Below, piece by piece: positions 33,858 through 46,759 of a stretch of DNA of 64,000 nt. The DNA is from Berberis thunbergii. Lineage: Eukaryota; Streptophyta; Magnoliopsida; Ranunculales; Berberidaceae. A program made the position numbers and the translations under genes. The stretch spans positions 496,001 through 560,000 of the forward strand of contig QNQO01000651.1 in NCBI GenBank assembly GCA_003290165.1, in the 5' to 3' direction. How positions within the stretch are numbered: position 1 is the stretch's first letter; each line of letters opens with the position of its first letter. The notes under the pieces are model-generated. The model was not told the origin of the DNA. It ran no database searches and worked only from the letters and a program-made list of their open reading frames with translations.

Positions 33858-36707
33858 CTCGTCCACATTATCAATATGTTTAACTTCTCTATTTAAATCT
33901 CTCTGAAACCAAATAATTGCAGACCTCAAATAGCTCAAATAAAACCAACTTGCGAACTCAATACAATAAATCAAAGTATTAAGCTTAAAAAATAATAATA
34001 ATAAAATATAATAAAAATAAATAAATAAACATATGCCTCTCAAATCTCAAACTCTAATATCCAAGTAGATTTTATTCTGCTAAGAGTTCCAACCTTTCAG
34101 CCGATAAAAACATGGGCATCTTCTCAGATTTCAAACATTGATTCCAACTGTACACTAACAGGAACCCTAATCACAGACCCGGCTATACAGATTACCAAAG
34201 TTTCAAAAATATATATTTTGCGCGAAATTAGAACAAAGGGGTCTCTTAAAATCCAAAACCCATCATGAAATTTACTTTTTTGGAACTGAGAATCTCTACA
34301 TCGCAATAAGCCCTAGAAGACATTCAAATAATAAAGAACTTACAATAAAAGAGAACACGCATTATTAGTGAAACAGGGAATGTATAGAGACTTACAACGA
34401 TCGTGCAAAGCAGGTAGGGTTGCTCTTCAAGGTGCTTGTAATGGGGATTCGACGAGATAGATCAGAGAGTTGAAAGAACCTTAGGACAGAGGAGGAAGAG
34501 AAAATAGATTTTTTTAGGGTAAATATGTCAAAGATTCTCAGACTTTTGTTAGCACGAAATACAATATGCTATTAGGGTATCCACGCGAATATTCAGTGTT
34601 ATTTTATTTTATTACCTAAGTAAAAATTATTATTCTAATTCTAAATAAATTATTATAATTTTAAGGGCATGTATAGTTTATAAATAATTAAGGGTTTCGA
34701 ATAAATGATGTTAGGAACTTAGGTATAATTAAAAATATTTGAAAATGACGGGTTTTATAGTTAATAATTTGATTTTTTTTAAGGGTAAAATGGTAAATTT
34801 GTGTAATTTAAAATGACATAAATACCTTTTGTCACCTTTACTACCTTTTGATCTGTTTTTGTAGATATCATAAAGTTGGGAGGACATTGTCGAAACTCAA
34901 AAATTAGATTGAAGACAAATGTATAATAGTGTTTTTCAATTAAAAGACAAATACACCTTGCATTGTCCATTGGTCTATTGGCTTCATATGTAATTATTAA
35001 AAATATGAGAAGGCAAAACATGAAATAAATTTTTGAGTTGAAGACTTACACTTTTACTATTCATTTTGGGAAGAGGAGTTATATATTCTAGATATACGAC
35101 GTTGTGATTTATTTGGACCAAAGTCTTAAATGCTCTATTATTGTGTGACTGTACTTCCAAGTTTATTTATTATTAATAAACACATTGATCTGGGTGGGAA
35201 TTCGTCGAAGATAGTTTCAAAACATGGTGATCTGTTGATAGCTCGAGTGCTTCTAGCGAGGGAGTCACGGTGAGTGAAAACTGCGTGGCTGTGTTCCAAG
35301 TGAAATCACCACCGCCATAAACCATATCAAATCAATGAAAACAAAGGATCTTAAAGAGTGGAAATCTAAGAAGTGGGTGCGAGTTAGAGAGAGATAGTGG
35401 TTGCAGAGAAAATACACGAAAAAAGTTTAGAGTTGTTAAGTGGTTGCAAAGAGGACACAGAAGTCCTTGAGAGAGAAAATAAATTGAAGAGGATAAATTG
35501 TTAAATAAAGTGAGGGAATAATAAGATGATGGAATTGGACTTCATATTGGGCAATTATAAAATGTGTCGTTAGTAGAGCAAAGGGGGAGAAAAAGAAGAA
35601 GGTGGTGAAATTGGGCTTCATATTGCACAATTATAAAAGCCATTGAAATGGGTCGAGCTGGTTAACCGGCGGGTTTCAAAATTGGAACCGAAACCGAATC
35701 GAAAATTTTGATTCGGTCCATTTTTAGTATCAAACATAAAAAAATTAATAAAAAGATTAGCCTGGACAAGCCCATTCGTTTTTTTGTTTGAAATGCCTAG
35801 CCCTACTACAGATCATAGGAGAATAAAGGAAATGTCGGTTACCTTGGATCCTGGTAAATCGACCTCACCTAAAACCCTGATTAACGGGCTTCACCCGGTC
35901 CGTGAAATTCAAAATTTTAAATCCTAATCCGATTTTCAGTTTTAGCTGTTCAGGTCGATAAACCAAACTGGCCCAACCTATAATCAACACCGGCTACTGT
36001 TGATTCCTACCTTATCCTTAAACAATTAATGTTATTATGACCTTAAACGTGTTACTAGTAGGTTGTGTGGTGCCAACTTTTATTAGTGGCCAACATTTTA
36101 TCGATAATCTCTACTATTATAATGACAATTCTCCTAAATGAACAATAATTTTGTATATCTTCAACCTGATATTTGGAGTTCCCATTTTGCCCTCACCCAA
36201 ATTAACAATTTCCATCATATTCCAATTGTCTCCCTCATCTCCATAATCTCTCATCCTCCTTGCCCTCTTCTTTTCTTCCTATTCTCCACCGTTTCCTCCT
36301 CCTCCTTCACACACCAGCCTGATTGATCCCTTATCTCTTCATAACCGATTGATCGCCTTCTCGACACATGCGCTTCCATCAAACCAGCCGATCACAATCT
36401 CACTTTCTTTCTTATCGGTCGCCCCAACTCTCTCTCGCCAACAACAGCAACTTTGTCACACGCAATAGCAAATCCAAATCTTAATCCAACGACAACAACA
36501 ACACCCGCACCACGCAACAACCCTCCATGAAGGTCTCTCAAACCCCTCATGAACATGGATGGTAGATGAACAATCATTTTTACCATTTACCCCTCCCTAG
36601 TTCAGAGTATTTACAATTAAAACAACTCTTCTAAACATTTATTAATTATACCTAAGCTCCTAACATAATTTATTTTAAGTCCCCTAATTATCTATAAACT
36701 ATAAATA
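33092..36707 (+). repeat. 3.7-kb tandem duplication, left copy
   Basis: Matches the next copy at an offset of 3681-3693 bp with few differences. It contains the sub-repeat pair, an AT-rich stretch, a CT-rich tract on the minus strand followed by GTAAGT (about 34500-34390) that resembles a gene leader, and a block with CCGAAACCGAATC / GATTCGGTCC (about 35680-35725) like a decayed MITE. No conserved protein is found. The junction with the right copy is at 36707/36708 (ATAAATA then CTCTGATTC). Confidence 0.85.
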
Positions 36708-39700
36708 CTCTGATTCTATATTTCTTGAAATACTCTCAGTGAAACTTAGTTGCCTGAAAGTGCCCTCAGCCTTACTATATTTCACAACTCTCATTTTGCT
36801 ATAACCCAATAGTCCAATATTCATCTTATGAAGATTCTAATGTGCAAGCCACACCTCGACAACACTATCTCAATTGGTGGAATTCTACATCTAATTAGAA
36901 GTAAAAGTAAAAACCACCTACAAGGGTATAAAGCAAATACCACCTTAAAGGATCTTTTTTTCAGCTTTGAATACGATTAGAGGTCTGAGTATTTAGAAAA
37001 TTCAAACTAGATGCTTTGAAAGCGGTATTTGATTGACGTCTTTAATTAAAGCCATAACGACTCATATTACCAATGTGTTCAACTTCTCTGATTCTATATT
37101 TCTTGAAATACTCTCAGTGAAACTTAGTTGCCTGAAAGTGCCCTCAGCCTTACTATATTTCACAACTCTCATTTTGCTATAACCCAATAGTCCAATATTC
37201 ATCTTATGAAGATTCTAATGTGCAAGCCACACCTCGACAACACTATCTCAACTGGTGGAACTCTACATCCAACTAGAAGTAAAAGTAAAAACCACCTACA
37301 AGGGTATAAAGCAAATACCACCTTAAAGGGTCTTTTTTTCAGCTTTGAATACAATTAGAGTCTGAGTATTTAGAAAATTCAGACTAAATGCTTTGAAAGC
37401 AGTATTTGATTGACGTCTTTAATTAAAGCCATAAGGCCCATAACGACTCATATTACCATTGTGTTCAACTTCTCTGATTCTGTATTTCTTGAAATACTCT
37501 CAATGAAACTTAGTTGCCTGAAAGTGCCCTCAACCTTACTCGTCCACATTATCAATATGTTTAACTTCTCTATTTAAATCTCTCTGAAACCAAATAATTG
37601 CAGACCTCAAATAGCTCAAATAAAACCAACTTGCGAACTCAATACAATAAATCAAAGTATTAAGCTTAAAAAATAATAATAATAAAATATAATAAAAATA
37701 AATAAATAAACATATGCCTCTCAAATCTCAAACTCTAATATCCAAGTAGATTTTATTCTGCTAAGAGTTCCAACCTTTCAGCCGATAAAAACATGGGCAT
37801 CTTCTCAGATTTCAAACATTGATTCCAACTGTACACTAACAGGAACCCTAATCACAGACCCGGCTATACAGATTACCAAAGTTTCAAAAATATATATTTT
37901 GCGCGAAATTAGAACAAAGGGGTCTCTTAAAATCCAAAACCCATCATGAAATTTACTTTTTTGGAACTGAGAATCTCTACATCGCAATAAGCCCTAGAAG
38001 ACATTCAAATAATAAAGAACTTACAATAAAAGAGAACACGCATTATTAGTGAAACAGGGAATGTATAGAGACTTACAACGATCGTGCAAAGCAGGCAGGG
38101 CTGCTCTTCAAGGTGCTTGTAATGGGGATTCGACGAGATAGAACAGAGAGTTGAAAGAACCTTAGGACAGAGGAGGAAGAGAAAATAGATTTTTTTAGGG
38201 TAAATATGTCAAAGATTCTCGACTTTTGTTAGCACGAAATACAATATGCTATTAGGGTATCCACGCGAATATTCAGTGTTATTTTATTTTATTACCTACG
38301 TAAAAATTATTATTGTAATTCTAAATAAATTATTATAATTTTAAGGGTATGTATAGTTTATAAATAATTAAGGGTTTCGAATAAATGATGTTTCGAATAA
38401 ATGATGTTAGGAACTTAGGTATAATTAAAAATATTTGAAAATGACGGGTTTTATAGTTAATAATTTGAATTTTAAAGGTAAAATAGTACATTTGTGTAAT
38501 TTAAAATGACATAAATACCTTTTGTCACCTTTACCACCTTTTGATCTGTTTTTGTATATATCATTAAGTTGGGAGGACATTGTAAAATTAAATTGAAGAC
38601 AAATGTATAATAGTGTTTTTCAATTAAAAAACAAATACACCTTGCATTGTCCATTGGTCTATTGGCTTCATATGTAATTATTAAAAATATGAGAAGGCAA
38701 AACATGAAATAAAATTTTGAGTTGAATACTTACACTTTTACTATTCATTTTGGGAAGAGGAGTTATATATTCCAGATATACGACGTTGTGATTTATTTGG
38801 ACCAAAGTCTTAAATGCTCTATTGTTGTGTGATTGTACTTCCAAGTTTATTTATTATTAATAAACACATTGATCTGAGTGGGAATTCATCGAAGATAGTT
38901 TCAAAACATGGTGATCTGTTGATAGCTCGAGTGCTTCCAGCGAGGGAGTTACGGTGAGTGGAAACTGTGTGGTTGTGTTCCAAGTGAAATCACCACCGCC
39001 ATAAACCATATCAAATCAATGAAAACAAAGGATCTGAAAGAGTGAAAATCTGAGAAGTGGGTGCGAGTTAGAGAGAGATAGTGGTTGCAGAGAAAATAAA
39101 CGAAAAAAGTTTAGCGTTGTTAAGTGGTTGCAAAGAGGAGGACACAGAAGTCCTTGAGAGAGAAAATAAATTGAAGAGGATAAATTGTTAAATAAAGTGA
39201 GGGAAGAATAAGATGATGGAATTGGACTTCATATTGGGCAATTATAAAATGTGTCGTTAATAGAGCAAAGGGGGAGAAAAAGAAGAAGGTGGTGAAATTG
39301 GGCTTCATATTGCATAATTATAAAAGCCATTGAAATGGGTCGAGCTGGTTGACCGGCGGGTTTCAAAATTGGAACTGAAACCAAATCGAAATTTTGATTC
39401 GGTCCGTTTTTAGTATCAAACATAAAAAAATTAATAAAAAGATTAGCCTGGAAAACCCATTCGGTCCCCTTTTTTTGTTTGAAATGTCTAGCCCTACTAC
39501 AGATCATAGGAGAATAAAGGAAATGTCGGTTACCTTGGATCCTGGTAAATCGACCTCACCCAAAACCCCGATTAACGGGCTTCACCCGGTCCGTGAAATT
39601 CAAAATTTTAAATCCTAATCCGATTTTCAGTTTTAGCTGTTCATGTCGATAAACCAAACTGGCCCAACCTATAATCAACACCGGCTACTGTTGATTCCTA

Positions 39701-40397
39701 CCTTATCCTTAAACAATTAATGTTATTATGACCTTAAACGTGTTACTAGTAGATTGTGTGGTGCCAACTTTTATTAAAGGCCAACATTTTATCGATAATC
39801 TCTACTATTATAACGACAATTCTCCTAAATGAACAATAATTTTGTATATCTTCAACCTGATATTTGGAGTTCCCATTTTGCCCTCACCCAAATTAACAAT
39901 TTCCATCATATTCCAATTGTCTCCCTCATCTTCATAATCTCTCATCCTCCTTGCCCTCTCGTTTTCTTCCTATTATCCACCGTCTCCTCCTTCTCCTCCA
40001 CACACCAGCCTGATCGATCCCTTATCTCTTCATAACCGATTGATCGCCTTCTCGACACATGCGCTTCCATCGAACCAGCCGATCACAATCTCACTTTCTT
40101 TCTTATCGGTCGCCCCAACTCTCTCTCGCCAACAACAACAACTTTGTCACACGCAATAGCAAATCCAAATCCAAATCCAACGACAACAGCAACACCCCCA
40201 CCACGCAACAACCCTCCATGAAGGTCTCTCAAACCCCTCATGAACATGGATGGTAGATGAACAATCATTTTTACCATTTACCCCTCCCTAGTTCAGAGTA
40301 TTTACAATTAAAACAACTCTTTTAAACATTTATTAATTATACCTAAGCTCCTAACATAATTTATTTTTAGTCCCCTAATTATCTATAAACTATAAAT
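36708..40397 (+). repeat. 3.7-kb tandem duplication, right copy
   Basis: Same order as the left copy. Its first 65 bases correspond to sequence at 33415, inside the left copy's sub-repeats, which points to unequal recombination between the 0.38-kb blocks. It has its own 15-bp duplication near 38380-38410 (TCGAATAAATGATGT twice) and lost about 15 bases near 38585. Left and right copies end differently (CTCTGATTC against GTCTCATC). Confidence 0.85.
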
Positions 40398-40764
40398 AGT
40401 CTCATCTAAATTTTGAGTTTTTCCATTTTGCCCTCCACATTCAATACTTTTTACAATTAAAATCAGTCCCTGTCAAATATTGATTAATTATACATACCTG
40501 ATATTATTTATTTGAAGCTCCCAATTATATGTAAACTATAAAAATGCCCTTATATCGTGAGTATAATCTTTGGTAAAAAAAAATACTAAATATACAGTTA
40601 CATGTTGCACGTCCACACCCCAGTACTCCTTAATCAACATTGTCGATGTGATCCATGGTTAAATTTCTTCCACCACATCTACTATGAACCAAAAGTTTGT
40701 GAGATATTGTAACCTTACCATTTTTCACTAGTTATCTCGAGTCCTTGGCAACTTTGAGATGCTC
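40398..40764. other. Short intergenic segment
   Basis: AT-rich sequence between the tandem duplication and the inverted repeat. Nothing recognised. Confidence 0.5.
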
Positions 40765-42050
40765 TAAAAAAGAGTAATTCTACATGTCGAGGAAATGGGC
40801 GAGGGAGGGTGGTGAGCACGTGCAGGTGACGTGGTAAAAAAAAATTTTGGAGGGAAATCGAAATTTTTTGGGAGAAGGAGGGAACAGAGCTCCCTCCCCA
40901 TTTTCTTCGTCTCCCTCCCCATTTCCTTCCTTTCCCTCTCCCCATTTTCCATCTCTCGACAGGTCTCCCCTCCCTCTCCCTCTCCACTTTCATCGTCATC
41001 AACTCAAACGAAGGAGAAGAGAAGAAGGTCAAACGAAGCCAGAGAAGAAGAAGAAGAAGGAGAAGAGAAGAAGGTCCCTCATCCCTTTCCTTTCGCAAAA
41101 GGCAAACTCGGACTTGATTTTCCCTCTCATTTTAGGTTTTTGGTTTTAGGTTTTAGGTTTTTGATTTTTTCTTTAACAGAGGTGAAATCGAATACTAGGA
41201 CATTGGCTATGGTGTTGAGGAGTGAGAGGGAGCTTTTGGGTCAGAACAAGGAGCAGGAGATGGAAATCACTGAGCTTAAGTTGATCATTTAAGAGAGGAG
41301 CTGTGAGGTAATTTGCCTAATTTTTGTTAAAGTTTTAAGCTTCAGTGTCATTTTTATGGAATTTTTCGATCAAATGTGAGGTTTTTGGTTTTGGAATGAA
41401 TAGGTTTTGACGTGTTCTGTTAGTTTTGCAGGTGAAGAAGTTGAAAGATTTGTGCTTGAAACAAAGGGAAGAGATTAAGGCATTGAAAGTGTTGTTTTGT
41501 TTCCTGATGTTATGAACACTCAACTTCAAGGTCTGTTGGAGACTCAGGGTTCAGAGCTGAGACAAACCAAATGAGTAATCCCGACGCTGCAACGACAAGT
41601 TACTTCACTTACGGATCAACTTCAGTGTCTTGCTGACGATCTTGCGGAGGTATGATCAAATTCTTTTACTTGCTCTAGTTGGTTACTGCAATAGTATAAT
41701 GTTTTGTTAAACTGTCACCTGGAACTCTAATCATCGATACTAATGATGACAATAATTTGTGACTTGGTATGTAGATGGGATATTGTGATAAGAAAGATCA
41801 TCAATCTACATCACGGTCTAGATCTAGAAATATTGTTTGATGAAATTTTATAGCACTAAATTGTTGGAGTTGATTTTGATAGTTTAAGGCAGTCCTTGAT
41901 CTCTCATCTGTAGTGTATAATTGTGTCTGACATTAACACTATCATAAACTTTTGTGCTTTAGTATTAATATGTAATCGATCGTTTTAAGCATCGTGTAAA
42001 ATATGAATTGCATAATTTTAATTTTCTGACTCGGCACATACCATTGTTTA
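40765..42050 (+). repeat. Inverted repeat, left arm
   Basis: Matches, in reverse, 45160-46235 plus 49143-49330; a retrotransposon splits the right arm between these two pieces. Both arms hold the 5' half of the same gene, including its CT-rich leader and intron sequence. The match ends at CCATTGTTTA, exactly where the right arm's next exon begins. Confidence 0.85.
41192..41652 (+). pseudogene. Coiled-coil protein of unknown function, truncated copy
   Basis: After a CT-rich leader and an intron-like stretch ending TTTAACAG, an exon opens with an ATG near 41210 (MVLRSERELLGQNKEQEMEI), followed by a heptad-rich coiled coil. A TAA replaces the Glu codon in IIEERSCE (about 41288). The next exon (about 41432-41652) gives KKLKDLCLKQREEIKALK, then after a frameshift LLETQGSELRQTK, a stop, and DQLQCLADDLAE. 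I do not recognise a named family. The right-arm copy is longer. Confidence 0.6.
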
Positions 42051-42182
42051 CTATACAAAACTTCTATGTAGGTTTCACATTTTGGTCACATAATTTTGAT
42101 TTTAATACAAAATTTGACATCTCATTGGTATACTCTGCTCTACTCTTTTTTTCTTAAAAAGAAGTGTAATGAGTGTGATCAG

Positions 42183-43240
42183 GAATGAAGCTCTTCACTA
42201 CCACTGGACATGAATATGATACCACCAAGATCTTGACTCCACAGTATGATCTCAACATAGCTACCTATGACAATTATGGGAAGTTGTATCTTAGTCCTTT
42301 GTTTGCCTTATCAATTGGATCGAGATTTGCGAGATTTACAGCTACACTCACTCACGTGGCCCTCTTCAATGGAGGGTATGCCCCTTTCTGCTGTTATTTT
42401 ATACTCGAAAATACTCGAGGATGAATTTTGACTTGCTTCTCTCTAAATCTTGCAGTGACATTTTAAAACAAAGCAGATCGGCAATGAAAAATGGGAAATT
42501 GGACATCCATGCAAGATTGATGAGTAACTACAAATGTGCTCCCGAGTGGTGGTTCCTCGCTCTATTATTTGGTAGCATTGGGTTCTCACTGATGATGTAT
42601 TTTGTGTGGAAAGATGACATTCAGCTGCCATGGTGGGGAATGCTCTTAGCTTTCTTCTTGGCCTGGTGTTACCCTGCCAATTGGTATCATTCAAGCAACT
42701 ACAAACCAGGTAGGTACACCCTTCAAGTTTCAAGTATGTTCATTTGTTAGAGCTTTACTGGAAATTAGTAACATAATTCTATTTATTGTTTTGTCGCAAC
42801 AACCGGGATATGATATAATTGCCAAATTCATTATTGGGTATATCCTGCCAGGAAAACCCATTGCCAATTTGATCTTCAAGATATATGGGCGAATCAACGC
42901 CATTCATGCTTTATCGTTCTTGTCTGATTTGAAACTAGGACACTACATGAAAATTCCGCCTAGATGCATGTTTGTAGCTCAGGTTTGCAACTGGAGAACC
43001 TCTCGCATTAACTACTTGGTATCTCACTTTTTTTTGTTTTTTGTTTTGTAATTTCATTGATATAACCTTTACTTTTTTTAAGCTTGCGGGTACCATCATT
43101 TCTGGCATTGTGAACCTTGCTGTTGCATGGTGGATGTTGGGGAGTATTGACAACATCTGTGATGTTGACGCTTTACATCCGGATAGCCCATGGACATATG
43201 GTTTTAAATATAGATGGTTGCTAGGAGGTGGTATAGATTG
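42183..43240 (+). pseudogene. Oligopeptide transporter (OPT family) fragment
   Basis: Four exon-like pieces: 42183-42375 (YGKLYLSPLFALSIGS, FTATLTHVALFNG), 42456-42709 (PEWWFLALLFGSIGFSLMM, DDIQLPWWGMLLAFFLAW), 42800-42982 (PGYDIIAKFIIGYILPGKPI, HALSFLSDLKLGHYMKIPPR) and 43083 to about 43195 (GTIISGIVNLAVAWWMLGSI, then NICDVDALHPDSPW). These are central membrane segments of OPT1/OPT5-like plasma-membrane transporters that move peptides or metal chelates. One base is missing near 42671, breaking TLPIGIIQATTNQ. The acceptor before the third piece is AA instead of AG. N- and C-terminal parts are absent. Confidence 0.85.
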
Positions 43241-44816
43241 AAACCTTGTTAGATTGTTACAGAAGAGTTGAGAAGTGAGAACCATGATTATGGATCTTCG
43301 ACATGGTTGTGTAGGGAAATGTTTAAGATCAATTCTTTTTCTGTACTGAATAGAGTTGTTGTATCGTACATTTGAAAGTTGTAAAATTCCAATTTTCTGT
43401 TGATAGGTACAAGAATAGATAAAAAACATTTTCACCTTAGCATTCATCAGTGTTGGGAGTTTCTCTAAATGTGTTGAATTGCCACAGTTTGGTTCTAAAT
43501 ATGAAGGATCATAATTGATGGTTGGCTTCCTATTCTGCATATGGAATTTTGTCTCTCAAAAATGATCCAATATCTAATGTTCAATCGATTAATATGCTCT
43601 TTTATCTAAGCACAAAATTTGATTGGTTCTTTATAGATTTGAAACAATACATACAACGTAACAGTGAGCATGGGTCGGAATTCTGCAGTGCAGGCAATTT
43701 CATATAAATGTCTAATCTTGGCATACTTATCATAACCTTGCCTCTTCATGTTCATCTTTGTGCATGTATGTTGGAATTGCTATGATCATGTGGTGTAACA
43801 ATCAAAATCGCTGGGAATTTGGTGAAGCATAAGATCTCAACATTGTTGTTTCAGTTCTGTTTACGCATTTGTGGTTTTAGACTGATAAGCATAAGATCAT
43901 TAGTAACATGGTTCTGTTTATGGTTCTCCCTTATGAGCAAAGCTCAATGTACAATTGTTTTCTTACAGAAATGAATACCCCCTATTGCTATTGCAATCTC
44001 TTATTTTATAGCAATCAGAAACTAACAGTGAACTAACAGAGTACTCTGTTTAACAGAGCACCTAACGGAAAATCAGAAATCCTAACAGAGCAATTCTTTA
44101 CAGACTCAAATAGACTACTATCAAACAGACTTGCACCAATTTCTATTTGTTCCTCCATGAATATGTGAACTTAACGGGAGGCCTAACATTGAAATGAGTA
44201 TCTGCTTCAAATACATTCAGAAAAAAACTGCCAAGGGCAGGGGGAGAGAAGAGTTACAAAGAACTAATTCTGAGATTGAATGATCAATTTAGAGATAAAA
44301 CAGTTGATCAATTATTGTATATATACGAAGTTTAGCTGATAAAAACACACATACTGACAGTAGAACCCAAATTAGAGCAAAAATTTTAAAACACCAATTC
44401 AACAAAAAACATTTTTAAGTGTATAACTCTGGATTCAATAATCTATAAAAGCATTTAAGTGTATAAAACACACATACTGACAGTAGAACCCAAATTAGAG
44501 CAAAAATTATAAAACACCAATTCAACAAAAAACATTTTTAAGTGCATTTCTAAGTAACCTGCCAAGGACCTTCAACATTTCTAAGTAGCCTGCCAAGGAC
44601 TCTGAAATGGTCCAATTCTTTTCTTTTCCGCAAGACTACATCAAGGACCTTCAATTATTTTTTGCAGAACATATGATAGGCTGTCAAATGGCCCAATTCA
44701 TCGAGTCTTCTTCAGCAGGGTATCAGCATAATGTCAGTCTGCCTAATCTTCTGCATATGTCAAATGAAGTAGCTTGCCAAATGAAGTAATGAATAATGTC
44801 AGTCTGACCTTCGAGT
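43241..44816. other. Non-coding spacer of the inverted repeat
   Basis: Contains a direct repeat of about 80 bp spaced by 122 bp (AACACACATACTGACAGTAG at about 44344 and 44466) followed by two AGCCTGCCAAGGAC-like strings. No gene is recognised; short frames at 44607-44800 have no family resemblance. Confidence 0.55.
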
Positions 44817-44819
44817 GGG

Positions 44820-45998
44820 TCAAGCAACTGCACTTCCTACACTTGGCATCTGGTCATATTCAGAACTCTTGGAAGTTTTCCCACCTTGTGGACGATACTC
44901 TTTACATGCCTTTCTATTGTTACCATAAGATCCTTTCTCATATGAATGATCGTAGCCCATCATTTCATCAAATTCCTGTGAGAAAGAATGTCTCTCAGAA
45001 ACTCTTTAAATACATGATTGAAATTGGAGAATAAATTAGTGGTGTAATTACCTTAGACTTCGATTTGGCAGAACATGGAGTCAAACAGGGATTCAAATCC
45101 TTTAGAAACATGTCATCCTGATTAGCAGGGCTTGTTGGATCACCAGAACTGAATTCCTAAACAATGGTATGTGCCGAGTCAGAAAATTAAAATTATGCAA
45201 TTCATATTTTACACGATGCTTAAAACGATCGATTACATATTAATACTAAAGCACAAAAGTTTATGATAGTGTTAATGTCAGACACAATTATACACTACAA
45301 ATGAGAGATCAAGGACTGCCTTAAACTATCAAAATCAACTCCAACAATTTAGTGTTATAAAATTTCAGCAAACATTATTTCTAGATCTAGGCCATGATGT
45401 AGATTGATGATCTTTCTTATCACAATATCCCATCTACATACCGAATCAAAAATTATTGTAATCATTAGTATCGATGATTAGAGTTCCAGGTGACAGTTTA
45501 ACAAAACATTATACTATTGCAGTAACCAACTTGAGCAAGTAAAAGAATTTGATCATACCTCAGCAAGATCGTCAGCAAGACACTGAAGTTGATCCGTAAG
45601 TGAAGTAACCTGTCATTGCAGCGTCGAGATTACTCGTTTGGCCTGTCTCAGCTCTGAACCCCGAGTCTCCAACAGACCTTGAAGTTGAGTGTTCATAACA
45701 TCAGGAAACAAAACAACACTTTCAATGCCTTAATCTGTTCCCTTTGTTTCATGAACAAATCTTTCAACTTCTTCATCTGCAAAACTAACAAAACACATCA
45801 AAACCTATTCATTCCAAAACCAAAACCTCACATTTGATCGAAAAATTCCATAAAAATGACACTAAAGCTTAAAACTTTAACAAAAATTAGGCAAATTACC
45901 TCGCAGCTCCTCTCTTCAATGATCAACTTAAGCTCAGTGATTTCCATTTCCTGCTCCTTGTTCTGACCCAAAAGCTCCCTCTCACTCCTCAACACCAT
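44820..45998 (-). pseudogene. Coiled-coil protein of unknown function, longer copy
   Basis: On the minus strand: exon with ATG at 45998 (MVLRSERELLGQNKEQEMEI, Glu codon of IIEERSCEV intact), exon around 45780-45560 (KKLKDLFMKQREQIKALK, DQLQCLADDLAE), exon around 45160-45055 (GDPTSPANQDDMFLKDLNPC) and exon around 44980-44820 (EFDEMMGYDHSYEKGSYGN, ending GSAVA and a stop). The second exon carries the same frameshift after ALKV as the left-arm copy, plus a TGA in LQ-QVTSL, so both copies derive from an already damaged gene. In its 5' leader sits the LARP-carrying retrotransposon. Confidence 0.6.
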
Positions 45999-46235
45999 AG
46001 CCAATGTCCTAGTATTCGATTTCACCTCTGTTAAAGAAAAAATCAAAAACCTAAAACCTAAAACCAAAAACCTAAAATGAGAGGGAAAATCAAGTTCGGA
46101 TTTACCTTTTGAGAGAGGAAAGGGACGAGGGACCTTCTTCTCTTCTCCTTCTTCTTCTCTGGCTTCGTTTGACCTTCTTCTCTTCTCCTTCATTTGAGTC
46201 GATGACGATGAAGGTGGAGAGGGAAAGGGAGAGGG
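45160..46235 (-). repeat. Inverted repeat, right arm (inner part)
   Basis: Reverse match of the left arm; continues after the retrotransposon at 49143-49330. Confidence 0.85.
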
Positions 46236-46531
46236 TAATAGAGACCTTGACCTTTTGATTGGAGATCAAACCACCTAGATCCTTTGATCGGGGATCAACC
46301 ACCAAATAAATTAAATAAAACTTGTATTGCTTACCTAAACTCTATTACATCATATGTATTTATAACTGAAAGCAAAATAATACTTCCTAATTGAATTCAA
46401 ACCTAATTCTAAAAATAATACTTCATAATTGAATTCAACCTAATTCTAATCAAACAATAATTCCTAATTCAAAAATAGAGCTAAGACATTCTAATCTCAA
46501 GTAACTACTAAATAGGATTGGTATCCTAACA
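46236..46531 (-). repeat. 3' LTR of the LARP-carrying retrotransposon
   Basis: 296 bp. On the minus strand it starts TGTTAGGATACC and ends GGTCTCTATTA. I count about three differences from the 5' LTR. It is preceded (minus strand) by a purine tract GGCGGCGTGGAA. Confidence 0.9.
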
Positions 46532-46535
46532 TTCC

Positions 46536-46725
46536 ACGCCGCCTGAAACAAGGCTTGTCCTCAAGCCTGAAAATCCGGAAACGGTCACAAAACGGCTCGT
46601 AGTCTTCCCAAGTAGCTTCCTCCACAGGACGGTCGGTCCCCTTGTTAAGCCAGCGTGTAATGGGCTTATTATTGCTTTCAAATAATCCTCAATCAAGTAG
46701 TGTCTCCAGGGCTTATTTGATTGGT
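46536..46725 (-). pseudogene. Remnant of pol C-terminus (gypsy)
   Basis: In one frame this reads NNKPITRWLNKG, EEATWEDYEPFCDRF, LEDKPCF, the typical end of chromovirus-type pol polyproteins where the WED motif precedes the LTR. It ends at the polypurine tract. The adjoining LARP-like frame enters it in a different frame. Confidence 0.75.
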
Positions 46726-46759
46726 AATTGTGTGACTTTTGCTTTGTCAAACAAGAGAG

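Noticed and set aside
35436..35630. Small open frames conserved between the two 3.7-kb copies
   Set aside because: The identity follows from the recent duplication of the DNA and shows no coding-type pattern or family match.
40715..41098. Arg/Glu/Lys-rich open frames on both strands in the inverted repeat leaders
   Set aside because: They come from low-complexity CT/GA tracts in the leader of the coiled-coil gene and resemble no protein.
41140..41165. Telomere-like repeats (TTTAGG strings)
   Set aside because: The tract is TTTTAGG/TTTTTGG with irregular spacing and is part of an intron present in both arms of the inverted repeat; it is not TTTAGGG repeats.
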